27,452 bases of DNA, taken from the IMG/VR virus record IMGVR_UViG_3300017786_003967, positions 1 through 27,452 of that record; one strand, given 5' to 3'. The stretch comes from a virus. The position numbers and the translations under genes were made by a program. Shown in pieces: positions 21,541-27,452 of the stretch (position 1 is the stretch's first letter; the number at the start of each line of letters is the position of its first letter). The notes beneath the pieces were generated by a model. The model did no database searches. It was not told the DNA's origin and worked only from the letters and a program-made list of their open reading frames with translations.

Positions 21541-22542
21541 TTATAAATTTCCTATCCTATCTATTGCGTGTTGTTGCCTTGCAAGTAATTTTGACTCCAT
21601 GCCTTTGGTCCATTTACCTATAAATTTTCCTCTTGAACATGTGTTGCATATTAAATTTTTCTTGTCGTGAGAGTATTTGACATTGTATATTATGTCATGC
21701 TCTTTTTGTAAATTTTTCCATGCTTTCTCTAGGCCAATCTCAAACACGTTCCCGTAATTGGTCTTTCCTTCGGCGTCATCACAACACAATACAGTCTGAC
21801 CGTCCACAAGTATTTCCATCTGCCTTAGTATACGTCCACCACCCATGGCACACCCTTGCATATAATTCTTTTCATTTATTACAGCATCATATGGTTGTGT
21901 CCAATCGCCGTCGCCGTCTCCCATTCTGTTTTCAACCCAGTCTCTTTTAGACTTTACTTTTCCTAGTATTGCATTTTGATATTCTGCTATTGTCGAGGAA
22001 CTTGCCGTGGCAGATTGATTTTTATGTTTGATGCCAATCCTAATTTTCTTAGATAGCTCTGGATAGTTTTCTTTGACGAATCTTAAACTGTTTAATGTTT
22101 TGTCTTTTTTGATCTTCATGTACTCCCACAATTCTTCTGCTGTGTGGCCAATTACACTCATGTGAACATTGCCTATTAGGTGTATGTACTTGTTTAAGAT
22201 TTCACACTGTTTTTTAGTAAATGACACACCATTAGTGCAAAGGCCAACTTTAATTTTATAATGATCGCATAGATCCATTATGTACTCAAGGTTAGGCTGT
22301 ACCAGTGGATCACTATATCTCCATGGGCTTACAGCACAAGTGTAATCTTTTACTCTATATTTTTTAATGAGAGATCCATAATCATGTAACAACATACCTA
22401 ACTGCTCTTTTGTCATCTGCTTACCATGATATGTTTTGTCTTCACTTAAAGTAGTGTAAGGGCAACAATAACATTTTGCGTTGCATAAGTTGATAGGTTC
22501 AAACGCTATTGATGTGGGTAGTGGTATTGGTTGGTATATCAT
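21541..22542 (-). CDS. Radical SAM/SPASM-domain enzyme
   Basis: The 333-residue protein has the [4Fe-4S] motif C20-x3-C24-x2-C27 (LCNAKCYCCPY) near the N-terminus. The SPASM-like C-terminal region has GCAMGG (about 230), TVLCCDDAEG, YGNVFEIGLEKAW and CNTCSRG, providing cysteines for auxiliary clusters. SPASM enzymes modify peptides or act as dehydrogenases or epimerases on sugars and small molecules. It overlaps the upstream FkbM gene by 4 bp and is followed closely by the oxygenase. A sugar or aminoglycoside-like modification fits the setting better than a peptide, since no precursor peptide is evident. Confidence 0.85.
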   Translation of the reverse strand: MIYQPIPLPTSIAFEPINLCNAKCYCCPYTTLSEDKTYHGKQMTKEQLGMLLHDYGSLIKKYRVKDYTCAVSPWRYSDPLVQPNLEYIMDLCDHYKIKVGLCTNGVSFTKKQCEILNKYIHLIGNVHMSVIGHTAEELWEYMKIKKDKTLNSLRFVKENYPELSKKIRIGIKHKNQSATASSSTIAEYQNAILGKVKSKRDWVENRMGDGDGDWTQPYDAVINEKNYMQGCAMGGGRILRQMEILVDGQTVLCCDDAEGKTNYGNVFEIGLEKAWKNLQKEHDIIYNVKYSHDKKNLICNTCSRGKFIGKWTKGMESKLLARQQHAIDRIGNL

Positions 22543-23084
22543 TCTTTCACCATAAGATAATCACTATTGAACATGTCATCTATGCCTTTAAGTTTATATC
22601 CCCAACTTTGTAATAATTCTACGGCGTCTGTGTTACCTTTGTTTTGTTCAACAATTATTACAGGAAAATATTTTTTTATAGTTTTTTCGCTTCCTTTGAT
22701 TGCTCTCAATTCATAACCTTCAATATCATATTTTATAAAACCAACATTTTCGTAATTAAAACTATCAATTGTTTTGATAGGCACTTTTATGTTACCATTG
22801 TCTTTAATCCTACCAACCTTGTTACTGGTAGTGAACGAATAACCATTTTGTTCACCAATACCACAAACAGTATAGGTAAACTTTTTAATATCTTTAACAT
22901 TCTTACTAAATTCTTTGACCTTATTTCTAAAATCAAAAGCAAATACGTGTTTGAAGTCCTGTTCCATCTGTGCTGAGAATCCTCCTTCTCTGCAACCAAC
23001 GTCTATCCCGACAGTGTCTTGTGGAATATAAGGTTTAGCCATTGCGTATGTTTCTCGCCAGTTTCTTAGATGTTGCTCGTCCAT
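22539..23084 (-). CDS. FkbM-family methyltransferase
   Basis: The 181-residue protein has the SAM motif GIDVGCREGGFS (26-37), FAFDFRNK for the acidic residue, and FIKYDIEGYELRAIKGSEKTI (117-136), the FkbM hallmark. It is compact and very AT-rich, clearly unlike the UvsX/UvsW genes in base use. It starts on the stop codon of the upstream 87-residue gene (TAATG) and overlaps the radical SAM gene by 4 bp. Likely to O-methylate a sugar. Confidence 0.82.
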   Translation of the reverse strand: MDEQHLRNWRETYAMAKPYIPQDTVGIDVGCREGGFSAQMEQDFKHVFAFDFRNKVKEFSKNVKDIKKFTYTVCGIGEQNGYSFTTSNKVGRIKDNGNIKVPIKTIDSFNYENVGFIKYDIEGYELRAIKGSEKTIKKYFPVIIVEQNKGNTDAVELLQSWGYKLKGIDDMFNSDYLMVKE

Positions 23085-23347
23085 TATAAATTCTTTGCGT
23101 ATTCAGTTAACCATTTTTCCAATGCCTGGCCATCCAACGGTTCGGGTGTAAGCCATTCTTGAACACCTGGGGTTGAAGCCCATTTGCCACTGGGCATCTG
23201 CCAAGCATTATGCTTTGGCTCTTCCTTGTGTCTACCTACCATGTATCTTCTCGTGCCAGGACCATAAGGCTTTATTTCAGACTGAACAACAATCAATCCT
23301 AATCTATCAATCCACTCGAGCATCCGTTCTTTGTGATTCTTTTTCAT
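23084..23347 (-). CDS. Small protein of unknown function (87 aa)
   Basis: A basic, Trp- and Pro-rich protein with three predicted pieces: an N-terminal amphipathic helix and strand (MLEWIDRLGLIVVQS), a central Gly/Pro/Arg loop and a C-terminal helix (QALEKWLTEYAKNL). No family recognised. It lies between the unknown gene at 23361 and the FkbM gene, coupled to the latter by TAATG. It is not cysteine-rich, so it is a poor candidate for a radical SAM peptide substrate. Confidence 0.55.
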   Translation of the reverse strand: MKKNHKERMLEWIDRLGLIVVQSEIKPYGPGTRRYMVGRHKEEPKHNAWQMPSGKWASTPGVQEWLTPEPLDGQALEKWLTEYAKNL

Positions 23348-23360
23348 TTGTAAACAGTAG

Positions 23361-23789
23361 TTATCTGAATTTGGAAAGCAGTGTTTGCCACTGATTGTTT
23401 GTCATATCTATTTGCACAAACGGATGTCGCAAGTACTTTTTTTTGGTTTGCACATGTCCAATGTCTTTTGATTCTGCTATTAAGAATGTGTTTGGTAGAT
23501 AGGTTAGTTGCTTACCATTTACACTTACGTATGATCGTGTATTATCTGAACGTTCTTTGAAAAACCAAAGACAGATTATTTCTTTGTTAAAATCTATATC
23601 TGAAAAATTATCTTTGAATTCAAATCCAGTTCTATACTTTGAATCAAACTCTTGCCATGTTTGATGATTAAGGTTATTTTGGTTTTCGTATAGCCTATCG
23701 TATTCATTGGCATTGAACACATTCTGTGCATAGATGTGTGTCACAGGATCTTCAAAGTAGTGATTTTGTTTAAGTCTTTCCCAGTTCAT
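23361..23789 (-). CDS. Unknown protein (142 aa), possibly a degenerate oxygenase-like fold
   Basis: The protein has beta-rich segments (EIICLWFFKER, SYVSVNGKQLTYLPNTFLIAES, HPFVQIDM) in an arrangement that faintly recalls the 2-oxoglutarate oxygenase at 20937-21539, but no HxD/E iron motif was found. The fold guess is weak. It is coupled to the upstream glycosyltransferase by TAATG and is AT-rich like the other island genes. No transmembrane segment or signal peptide was seen. Confidence 0.5.
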   Translation of the reverse strand: MNWERLKQNHYFEDPVTHIYAQNVFNANEYDRLYENQNNLNHQTWQEFDSKYRTGFEFKDNFSDIDFNKEIICLWFFKERSDNTRSYVSVNGKQLTYLPNTFLIAESKDIGHVQTKKKYLRHPFVQIDMTNNQWQTLLSKFR

Positions 23790-24463
23790 TATGAGCTGAA
23801 CAGATTGATCAATTCCTTCTTCCAGTCATCCGCGTACTCGCAATCTCTGTAACCGTCAAACCACGGACCGCCTTCTGTGTAGTGTAGAATTTTAGGCGAG
23901 CCGTCCTTGGGTTCTTTGTACCACTCCACTAACCAATTGTATTCTAGTGGCAACGAACCTATCTCATTGTCTTCCAACCAACTAAATCTATGTAGAAATT
24001 TAGGGGACTCTTCATTGAGTAATTCTGGTGTTAGTATTTTATTTTTAGGATGTTCGCAGTTCCAAAGCACCATGCTAGACCAGTTTTTTCTTGGATACAC
24101 TGTTTGTGTTTGTCCATCCATTTTTGTTGTTTCTTTGGGGGTGTAATCGTGCTGTACGACTACAACCGCCTTACTTGGATCACAGTATTTCACAAGTTCG
24201 TGGCTTGGTATCTTCCACAGAAAGTCACAATCACAGAACACTGCCCATCCTTTGAAGTCATTCATAAAAGGCACAAAGAATCTAGTGAACGTGAACTCGG
24301 TTGATGCAAGTTTATCCACGGGACGTGTGTACAAACCTTGATCTCTCATTTGTTTTTGTTTTAATGGTATGACTTCTGCTGACGGATCTCTACGTTTGAT
24401 GCTGTGTTCACATACCTGGTATGCTATGTCTTCTCTGCTATCGTGTCCAACGTAAATTTTCAT
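23789..24463 (-). CDS. GT8-like glycosyltransferase
   Basis: The start is the ATG at 24463 (MKIYVGHDSRED), which gives a 4-bp ATGA overlap with the HAD gene; a longer frame to 24499 adds only a basic tail. The 224-residue protein has the N-terminal strand IYVGHDSR, TRFFVPF, and a DxD metal site in VFCDCDFLW (D78-C-D80), the layout of GT8-like enzymes. Later LPLEYNWLV and KILHYTEGGPWFDGY fit the family, in which a His near the C-terminus binds metal. The sugar donor is unknown. It opens the minus-strand modification cluster after the HAD gene. Confidence 0.72.
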   Translation of the reverse strand: MKIYVGHDSREDIAYQVCEHSIKRRDPSAEVIPLKQKQMRDQGLYTRPVDKLASTEFTFTRFFVPFMNDFKGWAVFCDCDFLWKIPSHELVKYCDPSKAVVVVQHDYTPKETTKMDGQTQTVYPRKNWSSMVLWNCEHPKNKILTPELLNEESPKFLHRFSWLEDNEIGSLPLEYNWLVEWYKEPKDGSPKILHYTEGGPWFDGYRDCEYADDWKKELINLFSS

Positions 24464-25089
24464 TTTCTTCCTGATAATAATTCGTGTATTTGTTTCCAAT
24501 TACTTACACGGATAATATCCGGATGATTAAAGTCTTGATTGTATGGGCGGTCTATTACTATAGGCTTTAAACCGTATTTGAGCCCGGCTACAGCGTTCTT
24601 TGGCTTGTCCTCGACCCAATATAGCCCGGTGTCATGGAACTCGGATAATGCGGAATCTTTATCGGCTCCTGTGCCTAATATATGGTAATTTGTGAATACA
24701 TGATTGCCGAATAGTTCTCCCATTCTTCTCTTACGTAATTGTTGTGCTGGTATATCTGATGTCTGAGATGTTATAGGAATGAATGTCCATCCTTCTGCCG
24801 CTAATAATTTTACCCATGTTTGTGATTCAAGCATTGGACGTTGTGTCCCCATCCAAGCACTACGGTTGAATTCTCTGATGTGTTTCCTGATCTCATCCTT
24901 TGTAACGCCAAACCGTTCGGCCATCTCATACGTGTTCTCTTTGTCTGGAAGTAATCTGTGTGGATGATATCTAGCACCACGTTCGTCGAATAGAGTTTTC
25001 TGTAGCATCCATTTTGTGAAATGGTGTTCCCATTCCAGTAACACGCCGTCTACGTCTGTGAGTATTATTCTATTATTTGATGTCGGCAT
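24460..25089 (-). CDS. HAD-superfamily phosphatase-like protein
   Basis: The 209-residue protein has HAD motif I in ILTDVDGVLLEW (D12-x-D14-G), a Ser/Thr motif II region in FIPITSQTSD, and motif IV in LYWVEDKPKN. The insertion between motifs I and II (about 25-95) is a helical cap. The pattern is close to phage HAD/NT5C-like phosphatases that act on nucleotides or sugar phosphates. It overlaps UvsY by 17 bp, so it sits at the joint between core and island. It may serve nucleotide recycling or dephosphorylate a sugar precursor; the sequence does not decide. Confidence 0.75.
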   Translation of the reverse strand: MPTSNNRIILTDVDGVLLEWEHHFTKWMLQKTLFDERGARYHPHRLLPDKENTYEMAERFGVTKDEIRKHIREFNRSAWMGTQRPMLESQTWVKLLAAEGWTFIPITSQTSDIPAQQLRKRRMGELFGNHVFTNYHILGTGADKDSALSEFHDTGLYWVEDKPKNAVAGLKYGLKPIVIDRPYNQDFNHPDIIRVSNWKQIHELLSGRK

Positions 25090-25534
25090 CTTCCATTCCT
25101 GCTACTCTCAACTTAACAATGTTTGTGATCTGCCATTGTTTTTGATCTAAACCTTTGGTGATGCCCAACCATTGATTCCTTATCAACGCAAAGTCATTTA
25201 TAATTTTATCCATGTCGACCACATCGTCTTCGCCGTCCACGTACTTCTCTGCATCTCTGCTTGATAACGCTCTGTTGTAATTTTCTAAGTATTTCCTGAA
25301 GGTCTTTGATCTTAATCTACGTAATTCTATGTTTAGGTATTCTAGTATTGCTTCTAGTTGCTGTAGTTGGCTAAACCTTTCTTCTACTATTCCTGGCAGT
25401 GACGCACTGGCTCTTTCTAGGTTACCGTATATCTTGCACTGCTTCTTGGCCTCTAACAATTCTTTGTCAAAGTATGCCACGCAGTCTGGTATCTTGTCTA
25501 GGTTCCTGCTTACTTCGTTGTACCAATTAATCAT
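25073..25534 (-). CDS. uvsY: UvsY recombination mediator
   Basis: The ATG at 25534 (MINWYNEVSRNLDKIPDCVAYF) is preferred: it overlaps the upstream stop by 8 bp, whereas the longer frame to 25582 would run deep into that gene. The resulting 153-residue protein is close to T4 UvsY (137). It is highly helical with Lys/Arg-rich segments such as LRRLRSKTFRKYLENYN. UvsY loads UvsX onto gp32-covered single-stranded DNA, and both partners are encoded just upstream, which supports the call. Confidence 0.8.
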   Translation of the reverse strand: MINWYNEVSRNLDKIPDCVAYFDKELLEAKKQCKIYGNLERASASLPGIVEERFSQLQQLEAILEYLNIELRRLRSKTFRKYLENYNRALSSRDAEKYVDGEDDVVDMDKIINDFALIRNQWLGITKGLDQKQWQITNIVKLRVAGMEDADIK

Positions 25535-25760
25535 CTTCACCGTATCCGTCTGACTCTTCGTCTTCCTCGAACACAGTTGCAACGGCTTCTTCTAGTTTTG
25601 GATCTAGCTCTGCAGATCCTTTGAGTACGTCATGCTCCACTCCTATGTCCTCTAGGCTTTTAATAAAGTCTATGGCACAGTCCAGTTTCTGTCTCTCTGG
25701 AACGTAGTGTGTTATGGCGTTCCATAACCTTTCGATGTCCTCGTGTGTAAAGTCTATCAT
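25527..25760 (-). CDS. Small acidic protein between uvsX and uvsY (77 aa)
   Basis: The protein begins with a helix (FTHEDIERLWNAITHY) and ends in a strongly acidic tail (EEDEESDGYGEDD). No family recognised. It is coupled to uvsX upstream by TAATG and to uvsY downstream by an 8-bp overlap. An acidic tail is a feature used by single-stranded-DNA-binding partners to compete with DNA, so a role in UvsX/UvsY/gp32 assembly is a reasonable guess only. Confidence 0.6.
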   Translation of the reverse strand: MIDFTHEDIERLWNAITHYVPERQKLDCAIDFIKSLEDIGVEHDVLKGSAELDPKLEEAVATVFEEDEESDGYGEDD

Positions 25761-26851
25761 TACTCTTCTTTTTTACTCTTTGTTTTTGTTTCTACTTCGA
25801 TAGGGGCATCGGTATCTTCCATTTCAGTAGGTGCTTCTTCTTTGAATTCCGCCATTATCATATCTAATTTATCACCAACCCATGCTTTCCTAAAGTCTAT
25901 GTGTTCTTTACCCGCTTTATCAACATACTTCAGTCTGTTTCCTGTCTGAACTAATAGGCCTTTCTTCTCAAAAAGATCAACTAGTCCACTGTACGGATTC
26001 ATACCCGTTTCGTACGGAATCTTGACCTGTACACCTTCAAACGGCTTGGCATATCTAGTCTTCATAACTTTACAAGCGGCTCTTATACCCCTCACATCTG
26101 AAACCTTGTTTCCTGCTTCATCTTCTTTTAATTTTAATTTCTTCATTGCAACCACAATACTTGATGCATAGATAAATCCCTGTCCGCCTGATATCTTATC
26201 ATCTGGATCGAACATATCTTGCGATGCGTATGTGTGATTGGTTGCTATAAGTCCAACATTCCAACTACCAAACATATTAACACAGTTTCTTACAAGTGCC
26301 GTTAGTGCTTTGGGTTTTCTACCCAAGTCACCTTTCATGTCACCTGCTTCAAACTGATTAACGTCTGTTGGTGTAAGCATCATACCCAAACTGTCTATAA
26401 CAAATAGTACTTTAGGTGCACCTTCTTTGTTGTCTGCATGTTGCTCTTTGTAACCTTTCATGAACTCTGAAACAGTTTTTGCAACATCATCGACCATTGA
26501 CATGCTTAATTTCAAAAGTTTGTCTTCTGACGTGTCCACTTTCAATGCCTGCAACCATTTCTCATCTAGTGCGTTCTCTGTGTCTATCAGGATAACGAAT
26601 ATGCCTTGCTCTTGTGCATTCTTGATAATGTTTCCAGATGCTATGTAACTTTTACCTGCACCCGATTCACCCGCAAGTACTGTAACCTTGCCTAGTGGAA
26701 TACCTTTGTTGAAATCACTGGTCATTAAATAGTTCAATGCGTAATTTCCTGTTGAGATCCAATCTGTGGGATCGCTGAATCCAATACCTAAACCTTGTAT
26801 TGACTTTGTGATACTTTTTCTAAATTTTGTTGCGTCAAACACTTTTGTCAT
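25760..26851 (-). CDS. uvsX: UvsX RecA-like recombinase
   Basis: The 363-residue protein has the RecA core: Walker A GESGAGKS (61-68), the catalytic Glu in DTENAL (E93), Walker B VLFVID (148-153), the ATNHT motif (203-207) and the L2-like ISGGQGFIYASS loop (220-231). Length agrees with T4 UvsX (391) and its marine relatives. It catalyses strand invasion for recombination-dependent replication and repair with gp32 and UvsY. A good Shine-Dalgarno sequence (AAGGA) lies about 9 bp before the ATG. The acidic C-terminal tail (EEAPTEMEDTD) is typical. Confidence 0.95.
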   Translation of the reverse strand: MTKVFDATKFRKSITKSIQGLGIGFSDPTDWISTGNYALNYLMTSDFNKGIPLGKVTVLAGESGAGKSYIASGNIIKNAQEQGIFVILIDTENALDEKWLQALKVDTSEDKLLKLSMSMVDDVAKTVSEFMKGYKEQHADNKEGAPKVLFVIDSLGMMLTPTDVNQFEAGDMKGDLGRKPKALTALVRNCVNMFGSWNVGLIATNHTYASQDMFDPDDKISGGQGFIYASSIVVAMKKLKLKEDEAGNKVSDVRGIRAACKVMKTRYAKPFEGVQVKIPYETGMNPYSGLVDLFEKKGLLVQTGNRLKYVDKAGKEHIDFRKAWVGDKLDMIMAEFKEEAPTEMEDTDAPIEVETKTKSKKEE

Positions 26852-26861
26852 TTTGTTTTCC

Positions 26862-26960
26862 TTATAATACTATCCAAAGGATGATTGCTACAATCAACAT
26901 CCACGCAGGTATTTGTTTGTACAAGATCCATTCAACAGCCTTTTGTATTTTCTTTTTCAT
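26862..26960 (-). CDS. Possible 32-codon membrane microprotein
   Basis: An open frame from ATG 26960 to TAA 26862 encodes 32 residues: a basic helix start (MKKKIQKAVEWILYKQ) and one hydrophobic span (PAWMLIVAIILWIVL). The positive-inside pattern fits a single-pass membrane peptide. It fills the gap between gp32 and uvsX, ending 10 bp before the uvsX ATG. The predicted promoter just upstream would start transcription at or near this ATG, so translation would need a leaderless message or read-through from gp32. Small size alone makes it uncertain. Confidence 0.4.
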   Translation of the reverse strand: MKKKIQKAVEWILYKQIPAWMLIVAIILWIVL

Positions 26961-26966
26961 GTTATT

Positions 26967-26995
26967 ATATTACTACACAAGGCCTCAATAGTCAA
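26967..26995 (-). promoter_or_regulatory. Possible sigma70-type promoter between gp32 and uvsX
   Basis: On the minus strand, TTGACT at 26995-26990, a 17-bp spacer and TAATAT at 26972-26967 form a sigma70-like pair. The -35 is identical to that of the uvsW operon promoter. An alternative -10, TATAAT at 26969-26964, has a 20-bp spacing that is too long. The -35 box lies in the loop of the neighbouring inverted repeat. Start of transcription would fall near 26960, upstream of uvsX. Confidence 0.45.
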
Positions 26996-27008
26996 TATCA
27001 AGGCCTTG
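26978..27008 (-). terminator. Inverted repeat after gp32 (possible attenuator or terminator)
   Basis: A perfect 8-bp inverted repeat, CAAGGCCT / AGGCCTTG, with a 15-base loop, lies 12 bp after the gp32 stop. The sequence after the stem on the minus strand is TGTGTAGTAA rather than a T tract, so it is not a standard intrinsic terminator. It could protect the gp32 mRNA 3' end or partially block transcription into uvsX. Confidence 0.4.
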
Positions 27009-27020
27009 GTAAATGTCAGA

Positions 27021-27452
27021 TTATTTTGCTTGTCTTGATCTAATCAACTTCAAGATGTCTTCTGCTCTCTTGGCACTGTCGCCCGCCGGAGCCGCCGTTG
27101 CCGGGGCCGCCTCAGGTTGTGGTGCTGGTGCACTTTCAGTAACTGGAGCCGCTGTTGGAGCCGCTTCTGCCACTGGTGTCGACGCTGGAGCCGATGCTGT
27201 TGGTACTGCTACCTGTGGTTTGCCTTGGTAAGCCACGCCCGCTGGTCTGAAGTACTGTCCGTACTGTTCAAGATCATAGGCCTCACCTTCCACAGATTTC
27301 GCAAATAGTTCTGCGATTATTTTTACCTCTGCTTCTGTTGGCTCTTTTGGTCTGAAGTCTCCTAGGTTGTGTAAACCATGTGTTTCGATTGCGGCTCTCT
27401 CTGCCTCGTCTAATGCACGTTCTCTTCTTGACCATTTTGATGTTGAGTAGTC
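27021..27452 (-). CDS. 32: Single-stranded DNA-binding protein gp32, C-terminal part (cut by window edge)
   Basis: The frame is open to the right edge, giving 143 residues. It begins DYSTSKWSRRERALDEAERA, continues with HNLGDFRPKEPTEAE and FAKSVEGEAYDLEQYGQYFRP, then passes into a 44-residue Ala/Pro-rich low-complexity linker and ends RAEDILKLIRSRQAK. The non-repetitive part resembles gp32 of T4-like marine phages as I recall it, and the next genes are uvsX and uvsY, the usual partners. T4 gp32 ends in an acidic tail that contacts gp43 and UvsX; here the tail is a flexible A/P linker with a short helical, basic tip. The DNA-binding core and its zinc site lie beyond the window. Confidence 0.72.
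   Translation of the reverse strand, partial: DYSTSKWSRRERALDEAERAAIETHGLHNLGDFRPKEPTEAEVKIIAELFAKSVEGEAYDLEQYGQYFRPAGVAYQGKPQVAVPTASAPASTPVAEAAPTAAPVTESAPAPQPEAAPATAAPAGDSAKRAEDILKLIRSRQAK

Noticed and set aside
23084-23347. The 87-residue protein as a peptide precursor for the radical SAM/SPASM enzyme
   Set aside because: It lacks a leader-core layout, Cys-rich or repetitive core; the position is suggestive but the sequence does not support it.
27013-27308. Plus-strand open frames rich in Ala/Gly or Trp/Cys opposite the gp32 tail
   Set aside because: They are the complement of the Ala/Pro-rich linker, a common source of artefactual open frames.

Overview
The window looks like part of a marine T4-like myovirus genome (cyanophage or pelagiphage type). 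The evidence is a set of recognisable T4 replication and recombination genes, mostly on the minus strand and tightly overlapped in an AT-rich background. From right to left these are gp32 (C-terminal part), UvsX, UvsY, UvsW, a likely gp62 clamp-loader subunit, gp61 primase and the N-terminus of gp41 helicase. No bacterial housekeeping genes, tRNAs, rRNAs, CRISPR arrays or insertion sequences were seen. The host cannot be settled from this stretch.

Layout. (1) 1-1989: gp41 start, gp61 and a late-promoter-driven tail/baseplate-like protein. (2) 2022-3010: two plus-strand genes, one unknown and one methyltransferase-like. (3) 8761 down to 3003: a compact minus-strand transcription unit with a strong sigma70-type promoter at its head and an intrinsic terminator at its tail. 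It encodes a HARP-like protein, UvsW, two unknowns, a gp62-like protein, a zinc-finger protein, a small unknown, a miniature DnaE-like protein and one more unknown. (4) 8764-9240: a lone plus-strand SprT-like metallopeptidase. (5) 9229-25089: an accessory island of about 16 kb between UvsW and UvsY. It holds glycosyltransferases, GDP-mannose dehydratase, an asparagine-synthase-like enzyme, FkbM methyltransferases, a radical SAM/SPASM enzyme, an Fe(II)/2-oxoglutarate oxygenase, an SGNH hydrolase and a HAD phosphatase. Its centre is a 40-bp divergent promoter region near 18.2 kb. (6) 25073-27452: UvsY, a small acidic protein, UvsX, a 32-codon membrane microprotein, a hairpin/promoter region and gp32.

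How the genes work together. The core genes form the T4 recombination-dependent replication machine: gp32, UvsX and UvsY load the recombinase, UvsW remodels branched DNA, gp61 and gp41 form the primosome, and the clamp loader serves the polymerase. The island most likely builds or edits a surface glycan, on the infected host or on the virion, with sugar activation, transfer and decoration steps present but not a complete pathway.

The most unusual item is the 196-residue protein at 3268-3858. It retains the catalytic-aspartate motifs and the C-terminal KSH motif of bacterial replicative polymerase DnaE, shrunk to about one sixth of normal size, in a phage lineage expected to use a family B polymerase. 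All assignments come from reading the sequence and remembered family motifs; no database search was run.
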